A stretch of 64,000 nucleotides of DNA from Limnobacter sp. (GTDB lineage Bacteria; Pseudomonadota; Gammaproteobacteria; Burkholderiales; Burkholderiaceae_B): NCBI GenBank assembly GCA_029866125.1, contig JARWZZ010000015.1, positions 248,001-312,000 of the forward strand, written 5' to 3'. Below, piece by piece: positions 1-8,947 of the stretch. The position numbers and the translations under genes were made by a program. The notes beneath the pieces are model-generated. The model did no database searches and had not been told where the DNA came from. It worked only from the letters and a program-made list of their open reading frames with translations. Each line of letters opens with the position of its first letter. The first letter of the stretch is position 1.

Positions 1-496
1 AGCCCGCGTACTGGCTGCAATAGGCCAGATGTACCCCAAATCCAGACCAGAAGACGATGAGGATGCGGCCACTCGCTTGGGCGGTACTGTGACTCGCCCC
101 CCCATTCCGGCGCGCCGCTGGGAGGAGTTTCAAGGTAAATTTGGAATTGGCGAAGAAACTTGGAATCAACTCAAACCTTATGTGACGATTCTGCCCGAGG
201 TAAGCCCGGTGAATGCCAACACCGCCAGCGCAGAGGTGTTGTATGCCGTGATTGATGGCATTCAGTATTCAGATGCGCAGGCCCTGCTGAACAGCCGGGA
301 AAGAGTGACATTTCGAGAGATTGGCGACATTCAAGCTGCCTTGAACGGAAGTGCAAGCTTAAACAATGCTCTAATTACAACAAAGAGTAATTATTTTTTG
401 GTACAAGGTACCGCGCAAGTGGACGAAGCGGTTGTGAGAACCCAAGCCCTGCTTCAACGCAAGGACAACCGGGTTTATGTAGTGTGGAGACGCTAG
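1..496 (+). CDS. gspK: GspK, T2SS minor pseudopilin (C-terminal fragment)
   Basis: The reading frame is open from base 2 to a TAG at 494-496, so this is the last ~164 codons of a gene that begins outside the window; the ATG at 29 is internal. GspK is the large minor pseudopilin that caps the type II secretion pseudopilus tip in the periplasm. The visible part carries the helix-hairpin-helix-like stretch VNANTASAEVLYAVIDGI, which is typical of the second SAM-like domain of GspK, and ends in a short beta-rich tail (RVYVVWRR) as family members do. It lies 30 bases ahead of gspL on the same strand. Identification rests on this motif and on the clear T2SS genes that follow. Confidence 0.85.
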   Translation, partial: ARVLAAIGQMYPKSRPEDDEDAATRLGGTVTRPPIPARRWEEFQGKFGIGEETWNQLKPYVTILPEVSPVNANTASAEVLYAVIDGIQYSDAQALLNSRERVTFREIGDIQAALNGSASLNNALITTKSNYFLVQGTAQVDEAVVRTQALLQRKDNRVYVVWRR

Positions 497-526
497 TTTG
501 GATGCAATAAGTTTGGAAACATCTCG

Positions 527-1819
527 GTGGCAAATAAGTTGACGAATAAGGTAAGCAAATCGGTGCTGGTCGTCTGGTGGCCTTTGCAGCAGGAGCAAAT
601 GGCTCTTGAGGATGCTGGGCGCGTTCCGCAAGTGCGCTACGAGCTGTGCGGCCCACTGGGGCACCGTCTAAGTGCCGGCACTGAAAACCTGAACCGTTTG
701 CCCAAAGACACGCCCTGCTTGGTGCTTTTACCCAGCAGCGAGGTGTCCTTGCTGGCCGTGGTGCCGCCCAAACTTTCTGGCAAAAAACTCAAAGATGCAC
801 TGCCTTTTTTGGTCGAACCCCTGCTGTTGAATGAACCCGAGGAAAATTTCGTCAGCCTGTGGCCTGCCCTGCCCAGTGGCGCTGAGGGTGAGCAATTGGC
901 TGCGGTGGTGAGTAAAATCAGAATTCGATCCGTAGTGGCCTTGTGCCGCCAACACGGTTTAACTGTTGCAGGCATCAGCACCGAAGCATTGATTCAACCT
1001 GCAGACAGCGCCACTTGGATGTGGTTAAGCGGCCGGCATTTGATGCTGGTAGACGGCAAAAAGCCCCCTTTGGCCTTGGATTTGGACCAGCCCTCACTGG
1101 TGTCAGCCTTACTGCAAAAGCGGCTGGCACTGGCCACCTTTGGCGTATGGATGCCCGAGGAATGCAAACGGAAACTGGACAGCTTGAAGGATGAACTGGG
1201 CGCCGCTGCCGTGCGGCTGGACGAGCTGAATAGCCCAGGCAGAAGCTTGAAACTCGAGCAACTGAACTACACCAGCCTGTTAAAACGCCCCTTGGTGGGG
1301 CAGGATGACTTGCGCAAAATGGGTCTGAAGGCCAATGCCAATGGTGCATCCAGCCTAGGCACCCTAATAGCGCCGGCTTTGATTTTTTCAGCCATTGGTT
1401 TGATTGGCTTGAATGTGTGGGCACTGAAAGTGTCCAGCCAAGAGCAAGCACTGGAAGAAGGCATGGCCAAAACCTACAGCCAAAGCCTGCCCAACACCCC
1501 CATGGTGGCCGACCCTTTGCTGTTGATCGAACGAGAAATGAAGTCCATCAGCAGTGGCTCCCAAAACACGAATTCAGATGGAGTTTCCTACGTGCTGCAT
1601 GAAGTGGGGTTGGCCTTGGAGTCCGCCCCATTCAACAGCATGCAAGACATTCAATACGAACCGGGTAAGCTGGTTTTGAAATTTGGCGCCAACATTGAAG
1701 AGCGCAACCGCAGTGAATCCATTCAACGCCTGAAGGCCAAAAACATTGTGGCCCGATGGAACAAGGCAGAGGGCGGGCAAGCAACCGCGTTGGAAGTGGA
1801 TTGGGGGATAAAGAAATGA
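527..1819 (+). CDS. gspL: GspL, T2SS inner-membrane platform protein
   Basis: 430 residues from a GTG start. GspL links the GspE ATPase in the cytoplasm to the inner-membrane platform. Residues ~10-265 form the cytoplasmic actin-like part (the LPSSEVSLLAVVPPK region is a family hallmark). A single membrane segment lies at ~279-300 (LIAPALIFSAIGLIGLNVWA). The remainder is a periplasmic ferredoxin-like domain. The stop overlaps the ATG of gspM (ATGA), indicating translational coupling. No Shine-Dalgarno stands out before the GTG, but no upstream ATG is available in frame after the gspK stop. Length is normal for the family. Confidence 0.9.
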   Translation: MANKLTNKVSKSVLVVWWPLQQEQMALEDAGRVPQVRYELCGPLGHRLSAGTENLNRLPKDTPCLVLLPSSEVSLLAVVPPKLSGKKLKDALPFLVEPLLLNEPEENFVSLWPALPSGAEGEQLAAVVSKIRIRSVVALCRQHGLTVAGISTEALIQPADSATWMWLSGRHLMLVDGKKPPLALDLDQPSLVSALLQKRLALATFGVWMPEECKRKLDSLKDELGAAAVRLDELNSPGRSLKLEQLNYTSLLKRPLVGQDDLRKMGLKANANGASSLGTLIAPALIFSAIGLIGLNVWALKVSSQEQALEEGMAKTYSQSLPNTPMVADPLLLIEREMKSISSGSQNTNSDGVSYVLHEVGLALESAPFNSMQDIQYEPGKLVLKFGANIEERNRSESIQRLKAKNIVARWNKAEGGQATALEVDWGIKK

Positions 1820-2379
1820 AAAAGCCCCTACTGGCTAAAAATGCGAACAGCAAATTCAGCGTGAATGCGTTGTGGAATCAACTACAAGGCAAGCTTGACG
1901 AGCTAAACCCCCGAGAGCGCAAGCTGGTTACTTATGGCGGCGGGCTTTCAGTATTGGTGATTGTGTGGTTTGTGCTGGTAGACCCAGCGGTGACCACGCT
2001 GAAAGGGTCGGACCAACGCATTCAAGCCTTGGTACAAAAAGCGGGCGCGGTTGAACGTGCCGCCCAGAATTTGGAAGCCCTGCGCGGCGCACGGTCCAGG
2101 GTGCAAGTTCAATCCAGTGAGTTGGATACACGCCTGAAACGCATTTTGACTGATGAGGGTATTACCAGCGGCGCAACTGTTGACCGCACCGAGGAAGGCA
2201 TGATCCGCGTGAGTCTGCAGCAAGTACCTGCCGGGGCTTTTCTGAAATGGCTGGCACAAGCCGAAACACTGTCAGGCTTAAAAACCTCGGAATTGAAGTT
2301 GCAAAAAACGGATGCAGGCGTGGTTAGCGGTGAGTTGATGTTTGGTACACAAGCCAGTGGCTTGAATGCAGGCAAATGA
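1816..2379 (+). CDS. gspM: GspM, T2SS inner-membrane platform protein
   Basis: 187 residues when started at the ATG that overlaps the gspL stop (ATGA). A longer reading from 1756 would overlap gspL by 64 bases and is unlikely. The protein has a short basic cytoplasmic end, one membrane segment at ~37-56 (LSVLVIVWFVLVDP), a coiled-coil-prone stretch with QALVQKAGAVERAAQNLEAL, and a small periplasmic ferredoxin-like domain. GspM partners GspL in the assembly platform. The typical NPRERKL motif just before the membrane helix supports the assignment. Its stop overlaps the gspN start. Confidence 0.9.
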   Translation: MKKPLLAKNANSKFSVNALWNQLQGKLDELNPRERKLVTYGGGLSVLVIVWFVLVDPAVTTLKGSDQRIQALVQKAGAVERAAQNLEALRGARSRVQVQSSELDTRLKRILTDEGITSGATVDRTEEGMIRVSLQQVPAGAFLKWLAQAETLSGLKTSELKLQKTDAGVVSGELMFGTQASGLNAGK

Positions 2380-3113
2380 CTAAGCCTTGGCATTGGCTGG
2401 TGGCGGGCCTGTTGGTTGCGGGCTTGGTTGTGCTGTCTAATTACCCGGTCTACTGGGTGCAGGGCAAACTGGCTGAAGCAACGGGTGGCAGGCTGCGCGT
2501 GTTGCACAGTGACGGCACTGTTTGGGGCGGCCAAGCGGTTTTAGGGCTTTCAGACGGCGGCCGCGTTTACACCCTGCCCGATGCGTTGGAATGGCGGCTT
2601 AGCCTGTTTGAACAAGACAAGCCATTTGGAATTGTGGCTAGCCACCCACGATTGAGTGCGCCTTTGCATCTGGGATTGAATTCTGAGGGTATTAGCTTAG
2701 GCAATGGTGAATTGCGCGTGCCTGCTGCTTGGTTGAGTGCATTGGGCGCGCCATTTAACACCATACGACCGGAAGGCTTGCTGAAAGTAACCTGGAAGGA
2801 AATGGGCCTGATGGACCCGGATGTGAATGTGCAGGTGCTGTGGCAAGATGCACAATCGGCATTGGCAAGCATTCGGCCATTGGGCGAGTATCGAATTGAA
2901 TTGACGGGAAAACCCAGCCAGCGCTTGGATTTGGCACTGAGTACCTTAAATGGGGCTTTGAAAATGCAGGGTAAGGGCAGTATGGTTCCGGGAAGTAGAA
3001 TGAATTTCACGGGCGAAGCGTGGTCGGACGCCAACAACAAAGCCGCATTGACGGGCTTGTTGAGCCAAATGGGCCGGCTAGAGGGCGAACGCTACAAGCT
3101 AGGCGTATTTTGA
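2376..3113 (+). CDS. gspN: GspN, T2SS accessory inner-membrane protein
   Basis: 245 residues, starting in an ATGA overlap with gspM. It has one N-terminal membrane anchor (WLVAGLLVAGLVVLSNYPVYWV region, residues ~5-28) followed by a beta-rich periplasmic domain. This matches the GspN family, an optional T2SS component in beta- and gammaproteobacteria whose precise job is not settled. Position between gspM and gspD and the family-like GxLxVxHSDGTVWGGQA region support the call. The stop TGA overlaps the ATG of gspD at 3113. Confidence 0.85.
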   Translation: MTKPWHWLVAGLLVAGLVVLSNYPVYWVQGKLAEATGGRLRVLHSDGTVWGGQAVLGLSDGGRVYTLPDALEWRLSLFEQDKPFGIVASHPRLSAPLHLGLNSEGISLGNGELRVPAAWLSALGAPFNTIRPEGLLKVTWKEMGLMDPDVNVQVLWQDAQSALASIRPLGEYRIELTGKPSQRLDLALSTLNGALKMQGKGSMVPGSRMNFTGEAWSDANNKAALTGLLSQMGRLEGERYKLGVF

Positions 3114-5509
3114 TGACGAAGAATAAATTTGGAAACGGAATTGTGACAACACGTAGCACACAGGCGAAACTCAAACACATCGGGACGTTGGCCTTGTTGG
3201 TCAGCCTGATTGCGGGTGCCATGGCCCCTATCGGGTCGGTTGCACAAGTTTCGGGCAAAGCAGAGGGCGATTTGAGAGCAGTACCGCGCAATGACCGGTA
3301 TGCACTCAATTTTGTAAATGCAGACATTGGCGCAGTGGTGCGGGCAATTGGCTCATTTACCAACCAAACTTATGTGGTGGACCCACGGGTGCGGGGCACG
3401 ATTTCACTGGTATCGCCCGAACCGTTAAGCAAAGAAGACTCCCGCAACGCGCTGCTGGCAGCCCTGCGCTTACAAGGTTTTACGATTGTAGAGTCTGGCG
3501 GTGTGGCCAAGGTGGTGCCAGAAAACGATGCAAAAATTCAAGCCAGCCCAGCCGACCCACGACGCGCCATGAGCCGGGGTGACAACACCATCGTCACCCA
3601 GGTTTTTCAACTGAATTATGAATCCGCCACCGCACTGGTGCCTGTGTTGCGCCCGTTGATTGCGCCCAACAACACCATCGCCGCCTACCCCAACAACAAC
3701 ACGCTGGTGATTACCGATTACGCGGACAACTTGCAACGCATTGCCCGCATTATTTCCAGCATAGATGGCCCATCCTCTGGCGATTTGGAAATTATTCCGG
3801 TTGAGCATGCCTTGGCAATTGACTTGGTTAACATCCTGAACAAAATGTTGGACGAAGGGGCCCGCGGCACCGGGGCTGCCGTGGATGCTGGCCAGCGTTT
3901 GACCGTCATGGCCGACCAACGCACCAACAGTTTGATGCTGCGTACCTCCAGCAATGCGCGTGCCGCACTGGCCCGCAACCTCATCAGAAAGTTGGACCAG
4001 CCCACACGCACACCAGGCAATGTGTGGGTGGTGTACCTGAAAAATGCGGAAGCGGCCAAATTGGCCAAAACCCTGCAAGCCATATTAAGCAACAACCCCA
4101 ACATGACGCAAAACACCACCAGCGGCTTAAGCACTGGTGGCAACAACAGCAACAGTAATTTGAGTGCGGCCAATAACAGCACAAGCAGCACCAGCACTGC
4201 CACGGGTACAGGTACATCCACGGGCACGAGCTCTGGCAGCACAGGCCAGTTGAGCGCAGCCTCAGGCACCACCGACACCCAAAACAACGGCATTGTGCAG
4301 GCGGACACGTCCACCAACTCGCTCATCATCACTGCACCCGAGCCGATTTACAGAAACTTGCGCTCCATCATTGAAAAACTGGATGTACGACGTGCCCAAG
4401 TGTTTGTTGAGTCCTTGATTGTGGAAGTGTCATCCGACAAAGCGGCAGAGTTTGGTATTCAATTCCAAGGTTTGTCGGGCGCCAACGGCACAAGCCCCAA
4501 AGTGATTGGCGGCACCAATTTCAATGACTCGGGCTCGGGTAGAAACATTCTGGGTGCAGCAGCCAACTTGGGGTCCATCGGCCGGGGTTTGAACATCGGT
4601 ATTATTGATGGGCAGGTCAACATACCCGGCGTGGGCACCATTTCCAACCTTGGGTTTTTGGCCCGGGCGCTGGAAAGCAAAGCCAATGCAAACATTCTGT
4701 CCACACCCAATATACTGACGCTGGACAATGAAGAAGCCAAAATCGTAATCGGCCAAAACGTGCCCTTCATTACAGGCCAGTTCACCAACGCGGGCAGCGG
4801 CGGTGCATCCGTCAACCCGTTCCAAACCATTGAGCGTCGGGACGTGGGCTTAACCCTGCGCGTCAAACCTCAGGTTTCCGAAGGTGGCGTGGTTAAGCTG
4901 GGTATTTTTCAAGAAGTGTCTTCCGTGGCAGACTCCACCAACGTATCAGGTGTAGTTACCAACAAACGCTCCATTGAATCGAATGTGCTGGTTGAAAACG
5001 GCAACATCATTGTGCTGGGCGGCTTGGTTGAAGACCGTGTCACAGGCAATGAAGAAAAAGTACCCGGACTGGGCGACGTGCCTGTGCTGGGGCAGTTTTT
5101 CCGATACGACAACCGCCGCCGCATGAAAACCAACTTGATGGTGTTTTTGCGCCCAGTGGTGGTACGTGATGAAAGCCAAGCCCAAAGCATTGTGGCGGAC
5201 CGTTACGACTACATGCAAGGCGTGCAGCGCAACAGTCAGCCTGAATCCCAATTTGGCCTGCCCGACATGACCGCCCCGGTGTTGCCTAACCGCCCCACAT
5301 CGCCCACCGAAAGTACTTTGATTCCACCCAAACCCAAGGCAAAACTGGGTGGGCGGGTAGAACAACAAACCCAGCCCAAGACCTTGGTGGTGCCGCGCCC
5401 ATCCTCATCGGGCATTTCGGGCAGTGCTGGCAATGTAAGCTCAAGCACACGGTCGCCGGCCGCCAAGCCCGGCCCAACTTTCAATGAATTGGAGTCCAAC
5501 GGGCCATGA
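3113..5509 (+). CDS. gspD: GspD, T2SS outer-membrane secretin
   Basis: 798 residues if started at the ATG overlapping the gspN stop; a GTG at 3020 would lie deep inside gspN. A hydrophobic export signal is at ~23-45 (TLALLVSLIAGAMAPIG). Then come the periplasmic N0 domain (YALNFVNADIGAVVRAIGSF), the N1-N3 repeats, and the secretin domain with the classic VPGLGDVPVLGQFF motif. The N3 region is interrupted by a long Ser/Thr/Asn/Gly-rich insertion (about bases 4100-4290), a known variable loop in secretins but rather long here. The C-terminal tail is Pro/Ser-rich. GspD forms the outer-membrane channel through which folded exoproteins leave the cell. Confidence 0.95.
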   Translation: MTKNKFGNGIVTTRSTQAKLKHIGTLALLVSLIAGAMAPIGSVAQVSGKAEGDLRAVPRNDRYALNFVNADIGAVVRAIGSFTNQTYVVDPRVRGTISLVSPEPLSKEDSRNALLAALRLQGFTIVESGGVAKVVPENDAKIQASPADPRRAMSRGDNTIVTQVFQLNYESATALVPVLRPLIAPNNTIAAYPNNNTLVITDYADNLQRIARIISSIDGPSSGDLEIIPVEHALAIDLVNILNKMLDEGARGTGAAVDAGQRLTVMADQRTNSLMLRTSSNARAALARNLIRKLDQPTRTPGNVWVVYLKNAEAAKLAKTLQAILSNNPNMTQNTTSGLSTGGNNSNSNLSAANNSTSSTSTATGTGTSTGTSSGSTGQLSAASGTTDTQNNGIVQADTSTNSLIITAPEPIYRNLRSIIEKLDVRRAQVFVESLIVEVSSDKAAEFGIQFQGLSGANGTSPKVIGGTNFNDSGSGRNILGAAANLGSIGRGLNIGIIDGQVNIPGVGTISNLGFLARALESKANANILSTPNILTLDNEEAKIVIGQNVPFITGQFTNAGSGGASVNPFQTIERRDVGLTLRVKPQVSEGGVVKLGIFQEVSSVADSTNVSGVVTNKRSIESNVLVENGNIIVLGGLVEDRVTGNEEKVPGLGDVPVLGQFFRYDNRRRMKTNLMVFLRPVVVRDESQAQSIVADRYDYMQGVQRNSQPESQFGLPDMTAPVLPNRPTSPTESTLIPPKPKAKLGGRVEQQTQPKTLVVPRPSSSGISGSAGNVSSSTRSPAAKPGPTFNELESNGP

Positions 5510-6981
5510 GTACCTTGGGCACTGAGTTGAGTTTTAATTCCGCCACGGTGGGGCGGATTGCCTATGGGTTTGCAAGGCAGTTTCAGGTGTTGTGCCTTGA
5601 AGCACTGCCCGACCGCTGGAAAGTGGCGTTCAGCGACAAAACCCCAGAACATGCATTGACCGAAGCCCAACGCGTAGCCCCCGCCCCCATTGATTGGGTG
5701 TATTGCGACAACGCCGACCTGCTGGAAAAGACAATCAATCAGGCTTACTCCAACCAAGAAACCAATGCCGCCGCCGTGGCGGACGAGGTAGCAGGCGACT
5801 TGGATTTGGACCAAATGATGCAGGAAATCCCCGATGTGGAAGACCTGCTGGAAGCCGAGGATGATGCGCCGATCATCCGCATGATCAACGCCTTGTTGAC
5901 CCAAGCGTCGCGGGATGGAGCGTCTGACATTCACATCGAGCCGTTTGAAACGCACTCTGCAGTGCGCTTCAGGGTGGATGGCACTTTGCGGGACATTTTG
6001 CAGCCCCGGCGTGAGTTGCACTCCGCCCTGGTGTCCCGTATTAAAATCATGGCGAGTTTGGACATTGCTGAAAAGCGTTTGCCGCAGGATGGCCGCATCA
6101 CCTTGCGCATTGGCGGCAAGCCAATGGATGTGCGCGTGTCCACCTTGCCCACCGGCCACGGCGAGCGAGCGGTTTTGCGCTTGTTGGACAAACAGGCAGG
6201 TAGGCTTGAATTGGCCAATTTGGGCATGCCACCACACACCCTGCAGCAAATGGACACCCTGTGTAACATGCCACACGGCATTATCTTGGTCACAGGGCCC
6301 ACAGGCTCGGGTAAAACCACCACCCTGTATGCAGCCTTGTCGCGTGTGGACTCCGCCGCCACCAATGTGATGACGGTTGAAGACCCGGTTGAATATGATT
6401 TGCCTGGCATTAGCCAAACCCCGGTGAATGCCAAAATTGACATGACTTTTGCCAAGGCCTTGCGCGCCATTTTGCGTCAAGACCCTGATGTCATCATGAT
6501 CGGTGAAATCCGCGACCTTGAAACCGCGCAGATTGCCGTGCAAGCCTCGCTCACTGGCCACTTGGTGCTGGCCACCTTGCACACCAACGATTCAGTCAGT
6601 GCTGTCACCCGACTGGTGGACATGGGCATTGAGCCCTTCTTGCTATCATCCAGCCTATTGGGCGTGTTGGCCCAGCGCTTGGTGCGCAGGCTGTGCCCCC
6701 ATTGCAAAACCAGCAAATTGGATGAAAACGGGCATACCCACTGGCACCCAGTAGGCTGCGAAAAATGCGGCAACACGGGCTATTCGGGCCGCACCGGCGT
6801 GTACGAATTGTTTGTCATGGACGACGACGCCCGTACTCTGATTCACAACCAAGCGCCAGAATCAGAGATTCGACAGGCTGCTGTGGCCAAGGGTATGCGT
6901 AACATGCGCGAAGACGGGCAGCGCTGGGTTGAGTCAGGCCACACCACGATTGAAGAACTACTGCGCGTCACCAAAGACTAA
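5506..6981 (+). CDS. gspE: GspE, T2SS assembly ATPase
   Basis: 491 residues, starting in an ATGA overlap with gspD. This cytoplasmic hexameric ATPase powers pseudopilus assembly. Visible motifs are Walker A GPTGSGKTTT (residues ~264-273), the Asp box (TVEDPVEYDLPG), Walker B (DPDVIMIGEIRDLETA), the His box (GHLVLATLHTND) and a metal-binding pair CPHC/CEKC near residues 398-423. The spacing between the two cysteine pairs (LDENGHTHWHPVG) is shorter than in many GspE proteins and His-rich. The N-terminal domain that contacts GspL is present. Length is normal. Confidence 0.95.
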   Translation: MSTLGTELSFNSATVGRIAYGFARQFQVLCLEALPDRWKVAFSDKTPEHALTEAQRVAPAPIDWVYCDNADLLEKTINQAYSNQETNAAAVADEVAGDLDLDQMMQEIPDVEDLLEAEDDAPIIRMINALLTQASRDGASDIHIEPFETHSAVRFRVDGTLRDILQPRRELHSALVSRIKIMASLDIAEKRLPQDGRITLRIGGKPMDVRVSTLPTGHGERAVLRLLDKQAGRLELANLGMPPHTLQQMDTLCNMPHGIILVTGPTGSGKTTTLYAALSRVDSAATNVMTVEDPVEYDLPGISQTPVNAKIDMTFAKALRAILRQDPDVIMIGEIRDLETAQIAVQASLTGHLVLATLHTNDSVSAVTRLVDMGIEPFLLSSSLLGVLAQRLVRRLCPHCKTSKLDENGHTHWHPVGCEKCGNTGYSGRTGVYELFVMDDDARTLIHNQAPESEIRQAAVAKGMRNMREDGQRWVESGHTTIEELLRVTKD

Positions 6982-7010
6982 CTGCCTGAATCATTGAGGA
7001 CTAAACAGCA

Positions 7011-8225
7011 ATGGCTGTGTTTCGTTACGAAGCCTTGGACAACCGAGGAAAAACAGTCAAGGGCTCTGTAGAAGCAGACTCGGCGCGCGTGGCCCGTGCG
7101 CAACTTCGCATCAAAGGGCTGACCCCGATTCAACTGGAATCGGCGGAACAAGCCACCGCCAAAACAGCCAGCAAAGGCGTGTTTGTTAAAGACCTTGGCT
7201 CCAAAGACGTGGTGCTGATTACCCGCCAACTTGCCAGCTTGCTGATGGCCCGAATGACCCTCGCCAGCGCCTTGGGCGCCTTGGTGGAGCAGGCTGAAAA
7301 ACCGTTGATCCGAGAAAAACTGGCCAGCATTCGTGGCGAGGTGGTTGCTGGTGGCAGCTTGTCCAAAGCGCTGGCGCAACACCCCAAAGCCTTCAATGAA
7401 ACCTATGTGGCCACCGTCGCGGCGGGCGAAAGCACTGGCGATTTGGGCGGCGTGTTGTCCCGCTTGGCCGACAATTTGGAGGCCAGTGCCGCGCTTCAAC
7501 AAAAAGTAACTGCCGCGTTTATATACCCCGCCATCGTGACCATCGTCGCTTTGATGGTGGTTACAGGCTTGTTAACCTATGTGGTGCCGCAGGTGGTGTC
7601 GGTGTTTCAAAACACCAACCAAAAGCTGCCCGGACTCACATTGGCCATGATTGCAATGTCCGACCTGCTTCGCAACTGGGGATGGTTGATAATCCTCGTC
7701 ATTGCAGCAGGCGTGTTTGTGTTTAAAAACGCACTCAAGTCCAAATCATTCCGGCTGCAGGTGGACGAATTTTTGCTGACCACGCCTATTCTGGGCCCGT
7801 TTATTCGCGCAGTGAATACCTCACGTTTGGCCTCCACTTTAGCAATTTTGGTGGGCAGCGGTGTGCCTATTCTCAAAGCCCTGGCGGCAGCAAACCGCAC
7901 GCTCAGCAACTCAGCATTGCAAATTGCCATGGTCGAGGTGGAAGAACGGGTGAAAGAAGGCAGCGGTTTAAGCAAAGCCTTGGGCCGAAGTGGCTTGTTT
8001 CCACCGGTGTTGACCCACCTGGTGGCCAGTGGCGAGGCAACCGGCCAGTTGGCTGAAATGTTGGACCGTGCATCCAACGGGCAACGGGCAGAAGTAGAAA
8101 GGAAAGCACTCTGGCTAACCAGCTTGCTGGAACCCATTTTGATTTTGGTGATGGGCATGGTGGTGCTGATGATCGTACTGGCAGTCATGATGCCGATTAT
8201 TGAAGTGAACCAACTGATCCAATAG
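7011..8225 (+). CDS. gspF: GspF, T2SS polytopic platform protein
   Basis: 404 residues, the multi-spanning inner-membrane core of the T2SS platform that contacts GspE and GspL. Two T2SSF cytoplasmic domains are seen (~70-195 and ~272-397), each with the ITRQLASLL / ASTLAILVGSGVPILKAL type signature and each followed by membrane helices (AIVTIVALMVVTGLLTYVVP, a second around WGWLIILVIAAGVFVF, and the C-terminal ILILVMGMVVLMIVLAVMMP). It starts 29 bases after gspE. Only 14 bases separate its stop from the response regulator that follows, so the regulator may be cotranscribed with the secretion operon. Confidence 0.95.
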   Translation: MAVFRYEALDNRGKTVKGSVEADSARVARAQLRIKGLTPIQLESAEQATAKTASKGVFVKDLGSKDVVLITRQLASLLMARMTLASALGALVEQAEKPLIREKLASIRGEVVAGGSLSKALAQHPKAFNETYVATVAAGESTGDLGGVLSRLADNLEASAALQQKVTAAFIYPAIVTIVALMVVTGLLTYVVPQVVSVFQNTNQKLPGLTLAMIAMSDLLRNWGWLIILVIAAGVFVFKNALKSKSFRLQVDEFLLTTPILGPFIRAVNTSRLASTLAILVGSGVPILKALAAANRTLSNSALQIAMVEVEERVKEGSGLSKALGRSGLFPPVLTHLVASGEATGQLAEMLDRASNGQRAEVERKALWLTSLLEPILILVMGMVVLMIVLAVMMPIIEVNQLIQ

Positions 8226-8239
8226 CAAAGACAAACCAG

Positions 8240-8947
8240 ATGGCTGCCGTACCTGAAGTCACACACACGCCGATTCGCGTCTGCATTATTGATGATGATG
8301 AGAAAATTCGAAGCGCTTTAAAAGAAGCATTCGAAAACTGCCCCGAGCTCAGTTTGGTGGGTTGCGCCACCACCGTTGCAGAAGGTTTCGAATTATTGGA
8401 ACGCACGCAACCTGACATCGCCCTGATCGACTTGGGTTTGGGCCCAGAAAGCGGGCTGACTCTGATTGCCCACATCCACCAACACATGCCCCACTGCGAA
8501 AGCTTGGTGTTCACCGTGTTTGGGGACGAAGCCCATGTCATTACCAGCATCGAGGCTGGTGCCACTGGTTACATCACCAAAGACACCCACATTTCTGAAA
8601 TCATCAAGCGACTTGAATTGATGCGCCAAGGCGGCTCCCCGATTAGCCCCATTATTGCGCGCCAGTTATTGAACCGCTTCCGGCAAAACCCCATGCCCGG
8701 TCCACAAACTGGCGCAGACAAAACCCAGGACTCAGGGCTGCTGTCCGACCGCGAAAAAGAGGTGCTTGAAATGGTGTCGCGCGGTTTTATGCAATCAGAA
8801 ATTGCTGAAATGATGGGCGTCAGCACCAACACCATCAGCACTTACGTCAAACGCATGTACAAAAAACTGGCGGTGAACTCCCGCATTGGAGCCATCAACA
8901 AAGCCCGGGAACTGGGGCTCATCTCCCAACAAAACAAGCCGCAATGA
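8240..8947 (+). CDS. NarL/FixJ-type response regulator (copy 1)
   Basis: 235 residues. The receiver domain is residues ~12-130, with acidic pocket DDDE (18-21), phospho-acceptor Asp64 (ALIDLG) and the switch Lys in YITKDTH. The C-terminal LuxR-type helix-turn-helix lies at ~165-228 (LSDREKEVLEMVSRGFMQSE). It should act as a DNA-binding transcription factor activated by phosphorylation. It lies 14 bases after gspF, and its stop overlaps the start of the sensor kinase at 8944, its likely partner. It is clearly related to the regulator at 10838 (shared FGDEAHVI / EAGATGY blocks). Target genes cannot be read from the sequence. Confidence 0.9.
   Translation: MAAVPEVTHTPIRVCIIDDDEKIRSALKEAFENCPELSLVGCATTVAEGFELLERTQPDIALIDLGLGPESGLTLIAHIHQHMPHCESLVFTVFGDEAHVITSIEAGATGYITKDTHISEIIKRLELMRQGGSPISPIIARQLLNRFRQNPMPGPQTGADKTQDSGLLSDREKEVLEMVSRGFMQSEIAEMMGVSTNTISTYVKRMYKKLAVNSRIGAINKARELGLISQQNKPQ

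Noticed and set aside
1756-1815. Upstream ATG for gspM
   Set aside because: Would overlap gspL by more than 60 bases; the ATGA-coupled start at 1816 matches the style of the operon and family length.
3470-4332. Antisense open frames inside gspD
   Set aside because: Low-complexity Val/Leu or His-rich translations caused by the Ser/Thr/Asn-rich gspD insertion read backwards.
5236-6582. 448-residue open frame antisense to gspD and gspE
   Set aside because: It is a long shadow frame rich in His, Gly and Gln, with no recognisable domain and no ribosome site; gspE on the other strand has all family motifs.
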